13,300 nt of DNA. It comes from Paludibacteraceae bacterium. Its GTDB lineage: Bacteria > Bacteroidota > Bacteroidia > Bacteroidales > Paludibacteraceae. Each line of letters begins with the position of its first letter. Position 1 is the stretch's first letter. Shown here one piece after another: positions 1-5,143 of the stretch. The notes beneath the pieces were generated by a model. That model had not been told where the DNA came from. It saw only the letters and a list, made by a program, of their open reading frames with translations, and searched no databases. The translations under genes were made by a program, and so were the position numbers. The stretch lies in NCBI GenBank assembly GCA_017542915.1, contig JAFXWI010000030.1, positions 1-13,300 on the forward strand. Direction: 5' to 3'.

Positions 1-307
1 GGTGGGTAAGCAGGATCTTGGTCACTTGTTCGGGCTGGTAACCCAACGCTTTGAGGTTGTCGATATAGTCGCCGCAGGCATAGCCCGTGAAACCTAACGA
101 CTCTTCGGTGGGCACTTCCTCGGGGAAGCCTTTTGGAAAACCGGTGTCCACGAGAATGACGTCCTTGCCGGTGTCAATCAGGTAGTTCTGGAGACTGCCG
201 CGATAGCGGATGTTATGGTCGAACTTGTCTTGTCCCTCTTCCCCTCCGAAAACGAAAGGTTGGGTATAGAATCCATCTTTACGGAATTTAACTGCTTTGA
301 TTTCCAT
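1..307 (-). CDS. Metallo-beta-lactamase-fold hydrolase, N-terminal part (runs off the left edge)
   Basis: About 102 residues can be read from an ATG at 307 to the window edge with no stop. The protein opens MEIKAVKFRKDGFY and continues with strand-like segments, including YLIDTGKDVILVDTGFPKG, which is typical of the first beta sheet of MBL-fold hydrolases. The readable part ends in KILLTH, where the His should be the first residue of the HxHxDH metal-binding motif, the rest being outside the window. The family hydrolyses or oxidises varied substrates at a di-metal site. The substrate here cannot be told. It follows the rubredoxin-like frame by 15 nt, so it is probably the last visible gene of the minus-strand stress operon. 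MBL-fold proteins beside rubredoxins can be flavodiiron oxygen reductases, but no flavodoxin domain is visible, so that link is only a possibility. Confidence 0.75.
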   Translation of the reverse strand, partial: MEIKAVKFRKDGFYTQPFVFGGEEGQDKFDHNIRYRGSLQNYLIDTGKDVILVDTGFPKGFPEEVPTEESLGFTGYACGDYIDNLKALGYQPEQVTKILLTH

Positions 308-322
308 AATGCTGTTCGTTTC

Positions 323-484
323 TTATTCCTCTATTTTTACAAATTTCTCTTTCTTGCGTTTGCATCGCGGACAACGCCATGTATCCGGCAACTGCTAAAA
401 CGGTGTACCGGCAGGGATATTCTGTTTCGGGTCTCCTTTCTCCGGATCATACTTGTACTTACACGGACAGATGTATTTATCCAT
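323..484 (-). pseudogene. Rubredoxin-like gene interrupted by an in-frame TAG
   Basis: Read on the minus strand from ATG 484, the frame gives a 53-codon product of normal rubredoxin length with the hallmarks [20 protein letters not shown] and CPRC. Codon 30, just after GTPF, is TAG (397-395), and the frame continues intact to TAA at 325-323. Rubredoxins carry one electron on an Fe(Cys)4 site. The first knuckle here is C6-P-C8 instead of the usual CxxC, the second is C38-P-R-C41, and the Gly that normally follows each knuckle is Lys. A one-base change from GAG or CAG would give this TAG. TAG is a normal stop in this genome (ftsK and trxB end with it), so recoding is unlikely. The shortened knuckle and the stop suggest a recently broken gene. 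A sequencing error or amber suppression would be the alternatives. Confidence 0.7.
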
Positions 485-514
485 AATAGTTGATTTTTTA
501 TGTTTAAACAAAAT

Positions 515-539
515 GGGGGAAGAGCCGAGCCCTTCCCCC
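515..539 (-). terminator. GC-rich hairpin after the winged-helix gene
   Basis: An inverted repeat pairs GGGGGAAG (515-522) with CTTCCCCC (532-539). One mismatch and two further pairs lie inside, leaving a 3-nt loop. On the minus strand it is followed by ATTTTGTTT. It lies 42 nt after the winged-helix stop codon and about 30 nt before the rubredoxin-like start. It may be a Rho-independent terminator or attenuator that lowers expression of the rubredoxin-like and MBL genes. The U tract is imperfect. Confidence 0.6.
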
Positions 540-580
540 GACAAAGAAATTCATTTGCCTGCGATTGTGGCGCAGGGTTC

Positions 581-754
581 TTAGTTAGCCGGAGCCCACT
601 TGCAACGCACCGGTGAAACGATTGCACCTTCTTTCTTGAGTTCTGCAAACGCTTTGTCCACTTCCTTGCGGTCTGCGCCGAGTGCGGTGGTTACCTCGCC
701 AGCCGAAACCGGCTTGCCTGCTGCACGCATGGCAGCTAAAACTTGCTCTTTCAT
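581..754 (-). CDS. Small winged-helix-like protein, 57 residues
   Basis: An ATG at 754 opens a 57-residue frame ending in TAA at 583-581. The product starts MKEQVLAAMRAAGKPVSAGE and has the pattern of a minimal winged helix: helix 1 (about residues 1-11), helix 2 (about 17-25), a likely recognition helix with GADRKEVDKAFAELKKEG (about 27-44), and a short wing ending SPVRCKWAPAN. This layout resembles small MarR/ArsR-type DNA-binding folds, but I do not recognise a named family. It lies between the PPOX gene and the rubredoxin-like frame, flanked by two hairpins, so it could be the local regulator of this cluster. That role is inference. The codon pattern (Lys, Glu and Ala rich, no internal stops) and the operon position support a real gene. 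Confidence 0.75.
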   Translation of the reverse strand: MKEQVLAAMRAAGKPVSAGEVTTALGADRKEVDKAFAELKKEGAIVSPVRCKWAPAN

Positions 755-759
755 AATAA

Positions 760-800
760 TTTGATGTTGTTTGGCGGCAGAGCCGCTGTTTGATGTTGTT
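760..800. repeat. 12-bp direct repeats flanking a small hairpin
   Basis: The 12-mer TTTGATGTTGTT occurs at 760-771 and again at 789-800. Between them GCGGC (774-778) pairs with GCCGC (782-786) around a 3-nt loop, extended by wobble pairs. The unit fills the spacer between the PPOX stop and the winged-helix start. It could be an mRNA processing or stabilising element, or a remnant of a small repeat. Confidence 0.6.
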
Positions 801-802
801 AA

Positions 803-1201
803 TTAGAACTTCAGTTCTTCTACCAGTTCCATGAGTTTGTAGAAACGGGCTGTGGCGTCCTTAACCTCCCACATGACTGCGTTCTCGCCGTGGTCGCCGA
901 GAGCGGCTTTGAGGGAGGGCATGTGCGCCAGCATGGCTTCTTTCACCTCGGGACGGGGATCCTCCACGAGTTTGCACTCCACACGGAGTGTCTGACCCTT
1001 GAAGGCGCAGAACTCCGCCTTGCAGTTGTTTTTCAGCTGGTCTGTAGCGGCCGTGCGGGCAAAAGACATGAGGTACAGTTTGTCCTCAAAGAGTAACTGT
1101 GCGCCATAGACGCGTACACGTGGCTGGTCACCCTCAACGGTAGCCAAATAGAACGACTTGGCATTCTCCAAGAAGTCGAATACTTTTTTTGCGTTTGCCA
1201 T
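803..1201 (-). CDS. Pyridoxamine 5'-phosphate oxidase family (FMN split-barrel) protein
   Basis: This 132-residue protein begins MANAKKVFDFLENAKSFYLA and matches the short PPOX-like split-barrel family: an N-terminal helix, then strands with SFYLATVEGDQPRVRVYGA (about 16-34), LYLMSFARTAATDQLKNN (about 42-59) and FCAFKGQTLRVECKLVEDP (about 64-82), ending in a helix with YKLMELVEELKF. Members form dimers that bind FMN or related flavins at the dimer interface, and many small ones are of unknown reaction. True PNPOx enzymes are about 200 residues or longer, so this is unlikely to make pyridoxal phosphate. The gene lies 23 nt after the ferritin-like gene in the same direction. The neighbours suggest a role in redox balance or flavin-based reduction, but the substrate cannot be named. 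Confidence 0.85.
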   Translation of the reverse strand: MANAKKVFDFLENAKSFYLATVEGDQPRVRVYGAQLLFEDKLYLMSFARTAATDQLKNNCKAEFCAFKGQTLRVECKLVEDPRPEVKEAMLAHMPSLKAALGDHGENAVMWEVKDATARFYKLMELVEELKF

Positions 1202-1224
1202 AACTGTTTGGTTTTAAGGGGCTA

Positions 1225-1686
1225 TTACATCATTTCAATGAGGAAATTCTCGTAACCCAGCTTGTCAATGTAGTTGAGGTACTGCTTCTCCCAAGCCATG
1301 TGCTCTACCTCGCCGTCAATCCATTTCTGGATGAGTTTCTGGGTGGGATAGTCATCTGCGAAAGCGTTAGCGAGTTCGCTGAGCTCCTTGATGGCGTTCT
1401 CGTTGTAGTCGGTCTCAATCTGCTGTTTGGGATCGTCATAGAACGGGAACTCGATGGTCTTCATAGCCTCCTGGAGGTCAGCCGGCTTGCAGCCAAGCTC
1501 TACCAGACGGTTCAGAACCTCTTCTGCCTCGTCCCACTCTTCCTCTGCTTCCTCTTTCCATTTGTCGGCGAGTTTGTTCCAACCGTTCAGACGGTCGTAC
1601 GCCGAGAAAGCGAAATGTTGTTTACTGTTTCCAAACCATACTGCGCCCAGATATGCCAGGCCCTTCAGTGCTTCTTCTTTGCTCAT
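1225..1686 (-). CDS. Ferritin-like diiron-fold protein
   Basis: The 153-residue, mostly helical protein has the four-helix pattern of the ferritin/bacterioferritin superfamily. The second-half metal ligands are visible: Glu97 in YNENAIKEL and the ExxH motif Glu126-Val-Glu-His129 in DGEVEHMAWEKQ. The first half is unusual. In my alignment by eye the first bridging Glu of helix A falls on Trp17 in AVWFGNSKQHF, and the first ExxH is Glu50-Trp-Asp-Glu53. The family oxidises and stores iron or acts as diiron proteins such as rubrerythrins. With only part of the usual ligand set, ferroxidase activity here is uncertain. It starts 24 nt after the glutathione peroxidase remnant, in the same operon, which fits a stress or iron-handling role. 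Confidence 0.75.
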   Translation of the reverse strand: MSKEEALKGLAYLGAVWFGNSKQHFAFSAYDRLNGWNKLADKWKEEAEEEWDEAEEVLNRLVELGCKPADLQEAMKTIEFPFYDDPKQQIETDYNENAIKELSELANAFADDYPTQKLIQKWIDGEVEHMAWEKQYLNYIDKLGYENFLIEMM

Positions 1687-1710
1687 AATTTTATTGATTT
1701 AAAAAGTTAA

Positions 1711-1948
1711 TTATAATAGTTTCAAGATTTCCGCCTCTATGTCCTCGGGTTTGGTGGTCGGAGCGAAACGACCCACTACATTGCCCTCGCGGTCCACGAG
1801 GAACTTGGTGAAGTTCCAACGGATGTCGGAGTCCTTCTTGTAGGTCTTGCTGATGGTCTTGAGCATTTTCGCCGTAGTTTTTGCTTTCAGCCCCTCATAT
1901 TTCTCCTCCGGTCATTCCCACTGCTAAGATGGCTAATAATTTCTTCAT
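1711..1948 (-). pseudogene. Glutathione peroxidase, internally deleted and frameshifted
   Basis: The C-terminal part of a thiol/glutathione peroxidase is clear in one frame ending at TAA 1713-1711: [20 protein letters not shown] followed by [10 protein letters not shown]. The Trp-Asn of the catalytic tetrad (in WNF) is kept. The start survives in another frame: ATG at 1948 encodes MKKLLAILAV, like a signal peptide, then runs GMTGGEI to a TGA at 1897-1895. The two frames meet near 1905-1912. About 80-100 residues are missing in between, including the active-site Cys (or Sec) and Gln. Such enzymes reduce peroxides with thioredoxin or glutathione, and this copy cannot. It is the first reading frame behind the promoter at 1988-2018, so transcription of the downstream genes still passes through it. 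An assembly error at the junction is the main alternative. Confidence 0.75.
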
Positions 1949-1963
1949 ACAGGTATGATTTGT

Positions 1964-2023
1964 GTCGCTCGCGACTGAAATCGAGTACAAAGGTACAACA
2001 AATAATTTAATATCGCAAGCGAC
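1964..2023. promoter_or_regulatory. Two near-identical 12-bp palindromes, probable operator pair
   Basis: GTCGCTCGCGAC (1964-1975) is a perfect 5-bp inverted repeat around 2 nt. The reverse complement of 2012-2023 is GTCGCTTGCGAT, identical at 10 of 12 positions. The upstream copy overlaps the -33 element of the stress-operon promoter and the other lies in the leader before ATG 1948. The centres are 48 bp apart. The layout suits a dimeric repressor that could loop DNA or block RNA polymerase. The regulator is unknown. The rest of 1949-2135 is AT-rich with no supported gene. Confidence 0.55.
1988..2018 (-). promoter_or_regulatory. Bacteroidetes-type promoter of the stress operon
   Basis: On the minus strand, TTG (2018-2016) is followed by a 20-nt spacer and TACCTTTG (1995-1988), an exact match to the Bacteroidetes -7 consensus TAnnTTTG. 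The predicted leader to ATG 1948 is about 30-35 nt. The spacing is identical to the promoter upstream of rseC, which supports both. Confidence 0.75.
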
Positions 2024-2135
2024 ATATCTAAAAATAGTGCATTTTCTTAATGAGAGTATATTATTTATTAAAATAAATACCGTTCGGACTGAGATTGCTA
2101 CTATAGAAGCTAAGCGGATATATAAAAACAACACA

Positions 2136-2161
2136 CGCGCGTACTAATTAAGGTACGCGCG
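2136..2161 (-). terminator. Probable terminator of the rnf operon
   Basis: CGCGCGTAC (2136-2144) and GTACGCGCG (2153-2161) form a perfect 9-bp stem with an 8-nt loop. In the minus direction it lies about 53 nt beyond the rnfA stop and is followed by TGTGTTGTTTTTATA, a T-rich run. This fits Rho-independent termination of rseC-rnfBCDGEA and insulation of the stress-operon promoter downstream. Confidence 0.65.
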
Positions 2162-2187
2162 CATGTATGCGTAAATGGGACTATGAT

Positions 2188-2207
2188 ACTAGTTTACTAG
2201 GATCCTA
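2188..2207. repeat. CTAG-containing short palindromic sequence after rnfA
   Basis: ACTAGT (2188-2193) and TAGGATCCTA (2198-2207) are palindromes placed directly after the rnfA stop. The 11-mer GTTTACTAGGA (2192-2202) recurs exactly at 8297-8307, at the edge of the 9-bp array in ftsK. CTAG is generally scarce in bacterial genomes, so its clustering at both places is notable. Confidence 0.4.
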
Positions 2208-2213
2208 TGGCTA

Positions 2214-2816
2214 TTATACCACACCGCTGAAGCCCATGAAAGCCATGGCGAGCAGACCTGCGGTCAGAAGCGCGATAGGAGTACCCTTCATTGCCTCCGG
2301 CACTTTCGCCAACGCGAGTTGCTCACGGATACCTGCAAAGAGGATCAGCGCGAGCGCAAAACCGATTGCTGTGGCGAAGGCATAAACGGTACCGGAGAGC
2401 AGGCCGTAGTCTGCGCCGAGCGGCAGTTTAGCCAAGAGCTTGTTCTGGTCAGCTACGATAAGAGCCACACCGAGAATACAGCAGTTGGTGGTGATCAGCG
2501 GCAGGAACACACCTAATGCCTGATAGAGCGCTGGAGACACTTTCTTCAGCATGATCTCGATCATCTGCACGAGGGCGGCGATGACGAGGATGAAGAGGAT
2601 GGTCTGGAGGAACTCAACGCCCCAGAGGACGAGTAACTTCTGCAGCAGATACGTAACAACCGTAGCGAGCGTGAGCACGAACGTAACGGCGGCACCCATA
2701 CCCAGCGCGGTGTCAATCTTCTTACTTACACCCAGGAACGGGCAGATGCCCAAGAACTGGCTCAATACAATATTGTTAACAAATATTGCAGAGATGAATA
2801 TCAGAAAATATACCAT
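2214..2816 (-). CDS. rnfA: Rnf complex subunit A, membrane protein
   Basis: RnfA is one of the two homologous core membrane subunits (with RnfE) of the Rnf ferredoxin:NAD+ oxidoreductase, which couples electron transfer to Na+ or H+ transport. The 200-residue protein is near the usual 190-200 and has six likely membrane segments. Family motifs are visible: NNIVLSQFLGICPFLGVSKK (14-33), LPLITTNCCILGVAL (about 105-119) and the end LLAMAFMGFSGV. The Cys of GICPF and of TNCCILG match the conserved Cys that hold an intramembrane iron-sulfur site at the RnfA/RnfE interface in this family. It is the last gene of the operon, followed by the hairpin at 2136-2161. The start at 2816 is fixed by the family start and by the repeat array that ends 3 nt before it. 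Confidence 0.95.
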   Translation of the reverse strand: MVYFLIFISAIFVNNIVLSQFLGICPFLGVSKKIDTALGMGAAVTFVLTLATVVTYLLQKLLVLWGVEFLQTILFILVIAALVQMIEIMLKKVSPALYQALGVFLPLITTNCCILGVALIVADQNKLLAKLPLGADYGLLSGTVYAFATAIGFALALILFAGIREQLALAKVPEAMKGTPIALLTAGLLAMAFMGFSGVV

Positions 2817-2819
2817 AAA

Positions 2820-2856
2820 GCTATTTACAATTTAATCATTTACAATTTGGTCATTT
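2820..2856 (-). repeat. 7-bp AAATNNN repeat array, rnfE-rnfA spacer
   Basis: Read on the minus strand, five AAATNNN heptamers (the first AAATGAC, with AAATTGT occurring twice) are broken by single extra bases at 2849 and 2834. The array begins inside the rnfE stop codon and ends 3 nt (TTT) before the rnfA ATG. No Shine-Dalgarno is present. Confidence 0.8.
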
Positions 2857-3442
2857 ACTTCTTCTGCAGTTTGTTGACAGCCGCCATGAGGTAGGCGAGG
2901 CAGATGAACGCACCCGGAGCGAGTACGAAGATCAGCGCTGCGAAATGGCTGCTATAGAGTTGGAAGCCGAAGACAGTACCTGCACCTAAGAACTCGCGGA
3001 TGACGCCGAGCACGGTGAGCGAGAGTGTGAAGCCGAGACCCATTCCCAGTCCGTCCAATGCGGAGAGACCTACGGTGTTCTTAGCGGCAAAAGCCTCTGC
3101 ACGGCCAAGTACGATACAGTTCACTACGATCAGCGGGATGAAGAGACCCAGCACATCGTAGATAGCCGGCAGGTAAGCCTGCATCACGAGTTGTACCATC
3201 GTCACGAAGGTAGCGATGACTACGATGAATGCCGGGATACGTACTTTATCCGGGATGAGATTCTTGAGGAGCGAGATTACTACGTTCGAGCACACGAGCA
3301 CGAAGAGCGTAGCCAAGCCCATGGACATACCGTTAACGGCACTGGTGGTAGTAGCCAGCGTAGGGCACATACCGAGAACCAACGCAAAAGTAGGATTCTC
3401 CTTGAGAATACCGTTGGTCAATGTTTTCATTGCGTTACTCAT
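2855..3442 (-). CDS. rnfE: Rnf complex subunit E, membrane protein
   Basis: RnfE is the pseudo-symmetric partner of RnfA in the Rnf membrane core. The 195-residue sequence has about six membrane segments and the expected motifs: GILKENPTFALVLGMCPTLA (11-30), LGLFIPLIVVNCIVLGRAEA (about 98-117) and LDGLGMGLGFTLSLTVLGVI (about 129-148). The conserved Cys in GMCP and VNCIVLG face the intramembrane metal site known for the family. The start at 3442 lies 2 nt from the rnfG stop, so the two are probably translationally coupled; a second Met at residue 5 is possible. The stop codon is the first part of the repeat array leading to rnfA. Confidence 0.95.
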   Translation of the reverse strand: MSNAMKTLTNGILKENPTFALVLGMCPTLATTTSAVNGMSMGLATLFVLVCSNVVISLLKNLIPDKVRIPAFIVVIATFVTMVQLVMQAYLPAIYDVLGLFIPLIVVNCIVLGRAEAFAAKNTVGLSALDGLGMGLGFTLSLTVLGVIREFLGAGTVFGFQLYSSHFAALIFVLAPGAFICLAYLMAAVNKLQKK

Positions 3443-3444
3443 AA

Positions 3445-4095
3445 TTATTCCTCCTTTTCTGCGGGTTGTACTTCAGTTGCTTCAGCGGGTTGCTCTGCTG
3501 CCGGTTCTGCACCTTGCAGCTGGCTTGCGCCGGAAGCTGCATCAACAGCCCCTTCAGCAACAGCTGCGTACGCTTTGTTGACAGCTTTCAGGAATGCGCG
3601 GCTGGAGATGGTAGCAGCGGTGATAGCATCTACGTCTCCGCCATCTTTGTTGACAGCCAGTGCGCCGGCTTTCTTACCGATGATAGAGCGGTTGCCGACA
3701 GCATCTTTGAACCAGTGGTCGATATGCGCACCAAGACCCGGAGTCTCTGTTTGCTTGAGAACGACATAGTCGAGCACTTCGCCTTCTTTGCCTAAGCCCA
3801 CCATGATTACTTGCGGGCCGTCGAAACCGACTTCTGAGGTCTCTACCGCAGTAGCTACCCATTCGTCGTTGATGAAGGCTTTGTAGATGGTCAGCCCCTC
3901 AGCCTGCTCGGGTTCTGCGATAGAGCAACCCTCCGGAAGCACAGCGAGGATAGCGGCCTGTTGTTTCTGAGCCTCTTGGTTAGCGATGGTGGCTTCGGTG
4001 ACAGCGTAAACGCCTGCCAGAGCTCCGGCTGCTACCATTGAGATGATAACGAGGCTCAGCACCATGTTTTTGAATGTACTTTCTAACTTAGCCAT
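3445..4095 (-). CDS. rnfG: Rnf complex subunit G, covalent flavoprotein
   Basis: RnfG carries an FMN bound covalently to Thr through a phosphoester bond and passes electrons on the outer face of the membrane. I place the start at 4095 (MAKLESTFKN), 11 nt after the rnfD stop, rather than at the longer upstream frame that would overlap rnfD, because homologues begin this way and the single membrane anchor follows at about residues 10-32. The 216-residue protein has TETPGLGAHI (116-125) and the flavinylation site DAITAATISS with Thr162. The usual S/T-G-A-T is here T-A-A-T. The C-terminal 35 residues are Ala/Glu/Pro rich and probably disordered. It lies between rnfD and rnfE as in other Bacteroidales. 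Confidence 0.93.
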   Translation of the reverse strand: MAKLESTFKNMVLSLVIISMVAAGALAGVYAVTEATIANQEAQKQQAAILAVLPEGCSIAEPEQAEGLTIYKAFINDEWVATAVETSEVGFDGPQVIMVGLGKEGEVLDYVVLKQTETPGLGAHIDHWFKDAVGNRSIIGKKAGALAVNKDGGDVDAITAATISSRAFLKAVNKAYAAVAEGAVDAASGASQLQGAEPAAEQPAEATEVQPAEKEE

Positions 4096-4106
4096 AATGA
4101 ACCTCC

Positions 4107-5108
4107 TTATTTTTTCTTCTCGCCGAAACGTTGCGGGCGAATCTTGTTCAACAATGGAACGCAAGCGTTCATGATCAGGATAGCGAACGACATACCTTCA
4201 GGGTAGTTACCCCACGTACGGATGACCATCACGATGAATCCGATACCGATACCGAAGATGATCTTTCCCCACGCGCTCATTGGGCTGGTGACATAGTCGG
4301 TAGCCATGAAGAAGGCACCGAGCATCAGACCACCGGTGAGTAACTCGTACGCTACGTAATGGCAGGTGTCCATACCTTCAGGCAGTGCGCCTACCAAACC
4401 GGTGCATGCTGCGAAGAGCGCTACGGTAGCGATGATCGATACCGGAATATGCCACGTGATGACCTTTGTGCAGATAAGGAACAGACCACCCAAGATCAAT
4501 GCTAAAGCGCACACCTCACCGAGCGAACCGCCCATGGCACCAAGAAAAGCATCCTTGAGTGCAGGCAACTGATCTACCACACTGCCGTCACCGGTCTTCA
4601 CGATGTGCTTCAGATAATAGAGCGGGGTAGCACCTGTCTCTGCATCCAGATAGCTCGTTGCAAAACCCTTAGCAACAGGCCAAGTGGTCATCTGTGCAGG
4701 GAACGAGATCAACAGGAAAACACGACCTACGAGGGCGGGGTTGAAGGGGTTCTGACCCAGACCGCCGAACGTCATCTTACCCACACCGATAGCTACAACT
4801 GCACCGATGAGTACAATCCACCAATCCAGACTTGATGGGAGGTTGAAGGCGAGGAGCAGACCCGTCAGGACTGCAGAGAGATCGCCTATCGTTTGTTTTT
4901 GCTCTTTGAGCATGAAACGGCTGATACACCACTCTGTCAGCACGCAAGCGCATACCGAGATAGCAGCCGTGATGAGCGCTCCAACGCCAAACTCAATCAC
5001 CGACACTACGTAAGCAGGCAGCAATGCGAGAATGACCAAGAGCATATTCCGGCGGATACTGTCACCGCTATGCGCATGAGGTGCCGGAGCTACAATAAAA
5101 TTCTTCAT
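4107..5108 (-). CDS. rnfD: Rnf complex subunit D, covalent flavoprotein
   Basis: RnfD is a polytopic membrane subunit of Rnf, related to NqrB, with FMN attached to Thr. The 333-residue length fits the family. The N-terminus MKNFIVAPAPHAHSGDSIRR and the following membrane helix are typical, as are GGLGQNPFNPALVGRVFLLI (115-134) and the flavinylation motif TGATPL with Thr161. A second conserved block is GGLMLGAFFMATDYVTSPMS, near residue 270, and the end KIRPQRFGEKKK is cytoplasmic and basic. Nine or so membrane helices are expected. The start ATG at 5108 directly abuts a 5-unit heptamer array that fills the whole spacer to rnfC. Confidence 0.95.
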   Translation of the reverse strand: MKNFIVAPAPHAHSGDSIRRNMLLVILALLPAYVVSVIEFGVGALITAAISVCACVLTEWCISRFMLKEQKQTIGDLSAVLTGLLLAFNLPSSLDWWIVLIGAVVAIGVGKMTFGGLGQNPFNPALVGRVFLLISFPAQMTTWPVAKGFATSYLDAETGATPLYYLKHIVKTGDGSVVDQLPALKDAFLGAMGGSLGEVCALALILGGLFLICTKVITWHIPVSIIATVALFAACTGLVGALPEGMDTCHYVAYELLTGGLMLGAFFMATDYVTSPMSAWGKIIFGIGIGFIVMVIRTWGNYPEGMSFAILIMNACVPLLNKIRPQRFGEKKK

Positions 5109-5143
5109 TTTATTTAATATTTTATATTTGACATTTGAGATTT
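5109..5143 (-). repeat. Five perfect AAATNNN heptamers, rnfC-rnfD spacer
   Basis: On the minus strand this 35-nt stretch is exactly five AAATNNN units. It starts with the last two bases of the rnfC stop codon TAA and ends directly at the rnfD ATG. The first part, AAATCTCAAATGTCAAAT (5143-5126), is identical to 11755-11772 inside trxB. The spacer has no other content. Confidence 0.85.

Noticed and set aside
395..397. TAG reassigned to an amino acid in this genome
   Set aside because: ftsK (10248-10250) and trxB (11891-11893) both end at TAG exactly where their families end, so TAG is a normal stop.
337..648. 103-residue minus-strand open frame across the rubredoxin-like gene
   Set aside because: It overlaps the rubredoxin-like frame and the hairpin, has no family resemblance and is rich in Arg/Ser, as expected for an out-of-frame reading.
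1912..1914. TGA as a selenocysteine codon in the glutathione peroxidase remnant
   Set aside because: In the C-terminal frame a TGA precedes PEEKYEGL, but the residues expected around an active-site Sec (such as Gly-x-Thr after it) do not follow, and no Sec insertion hairpin is evident. An internal deletion explains it better.
1895..2134. 79-residue minus-strand frame ending in MKKLLAILAV
   Set aside because: Only its last 17 residues, the glutathione peroxidase start, look real. The rest covers the promoter and palindromes and reads as random AT-rich sequence.
3191..3769. 192-residue plus-strand frame
   Set aside because: It is antisense to rnfE and rnfG, whose products are clearly conserved, and it has no recognisable domain.
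5109..5143. Heptamer arrays as CRISPR arrays
   Set aside because: Units are 7 bp with no unique spacers between them and there are no cas genes. They are simple tandem repeats.
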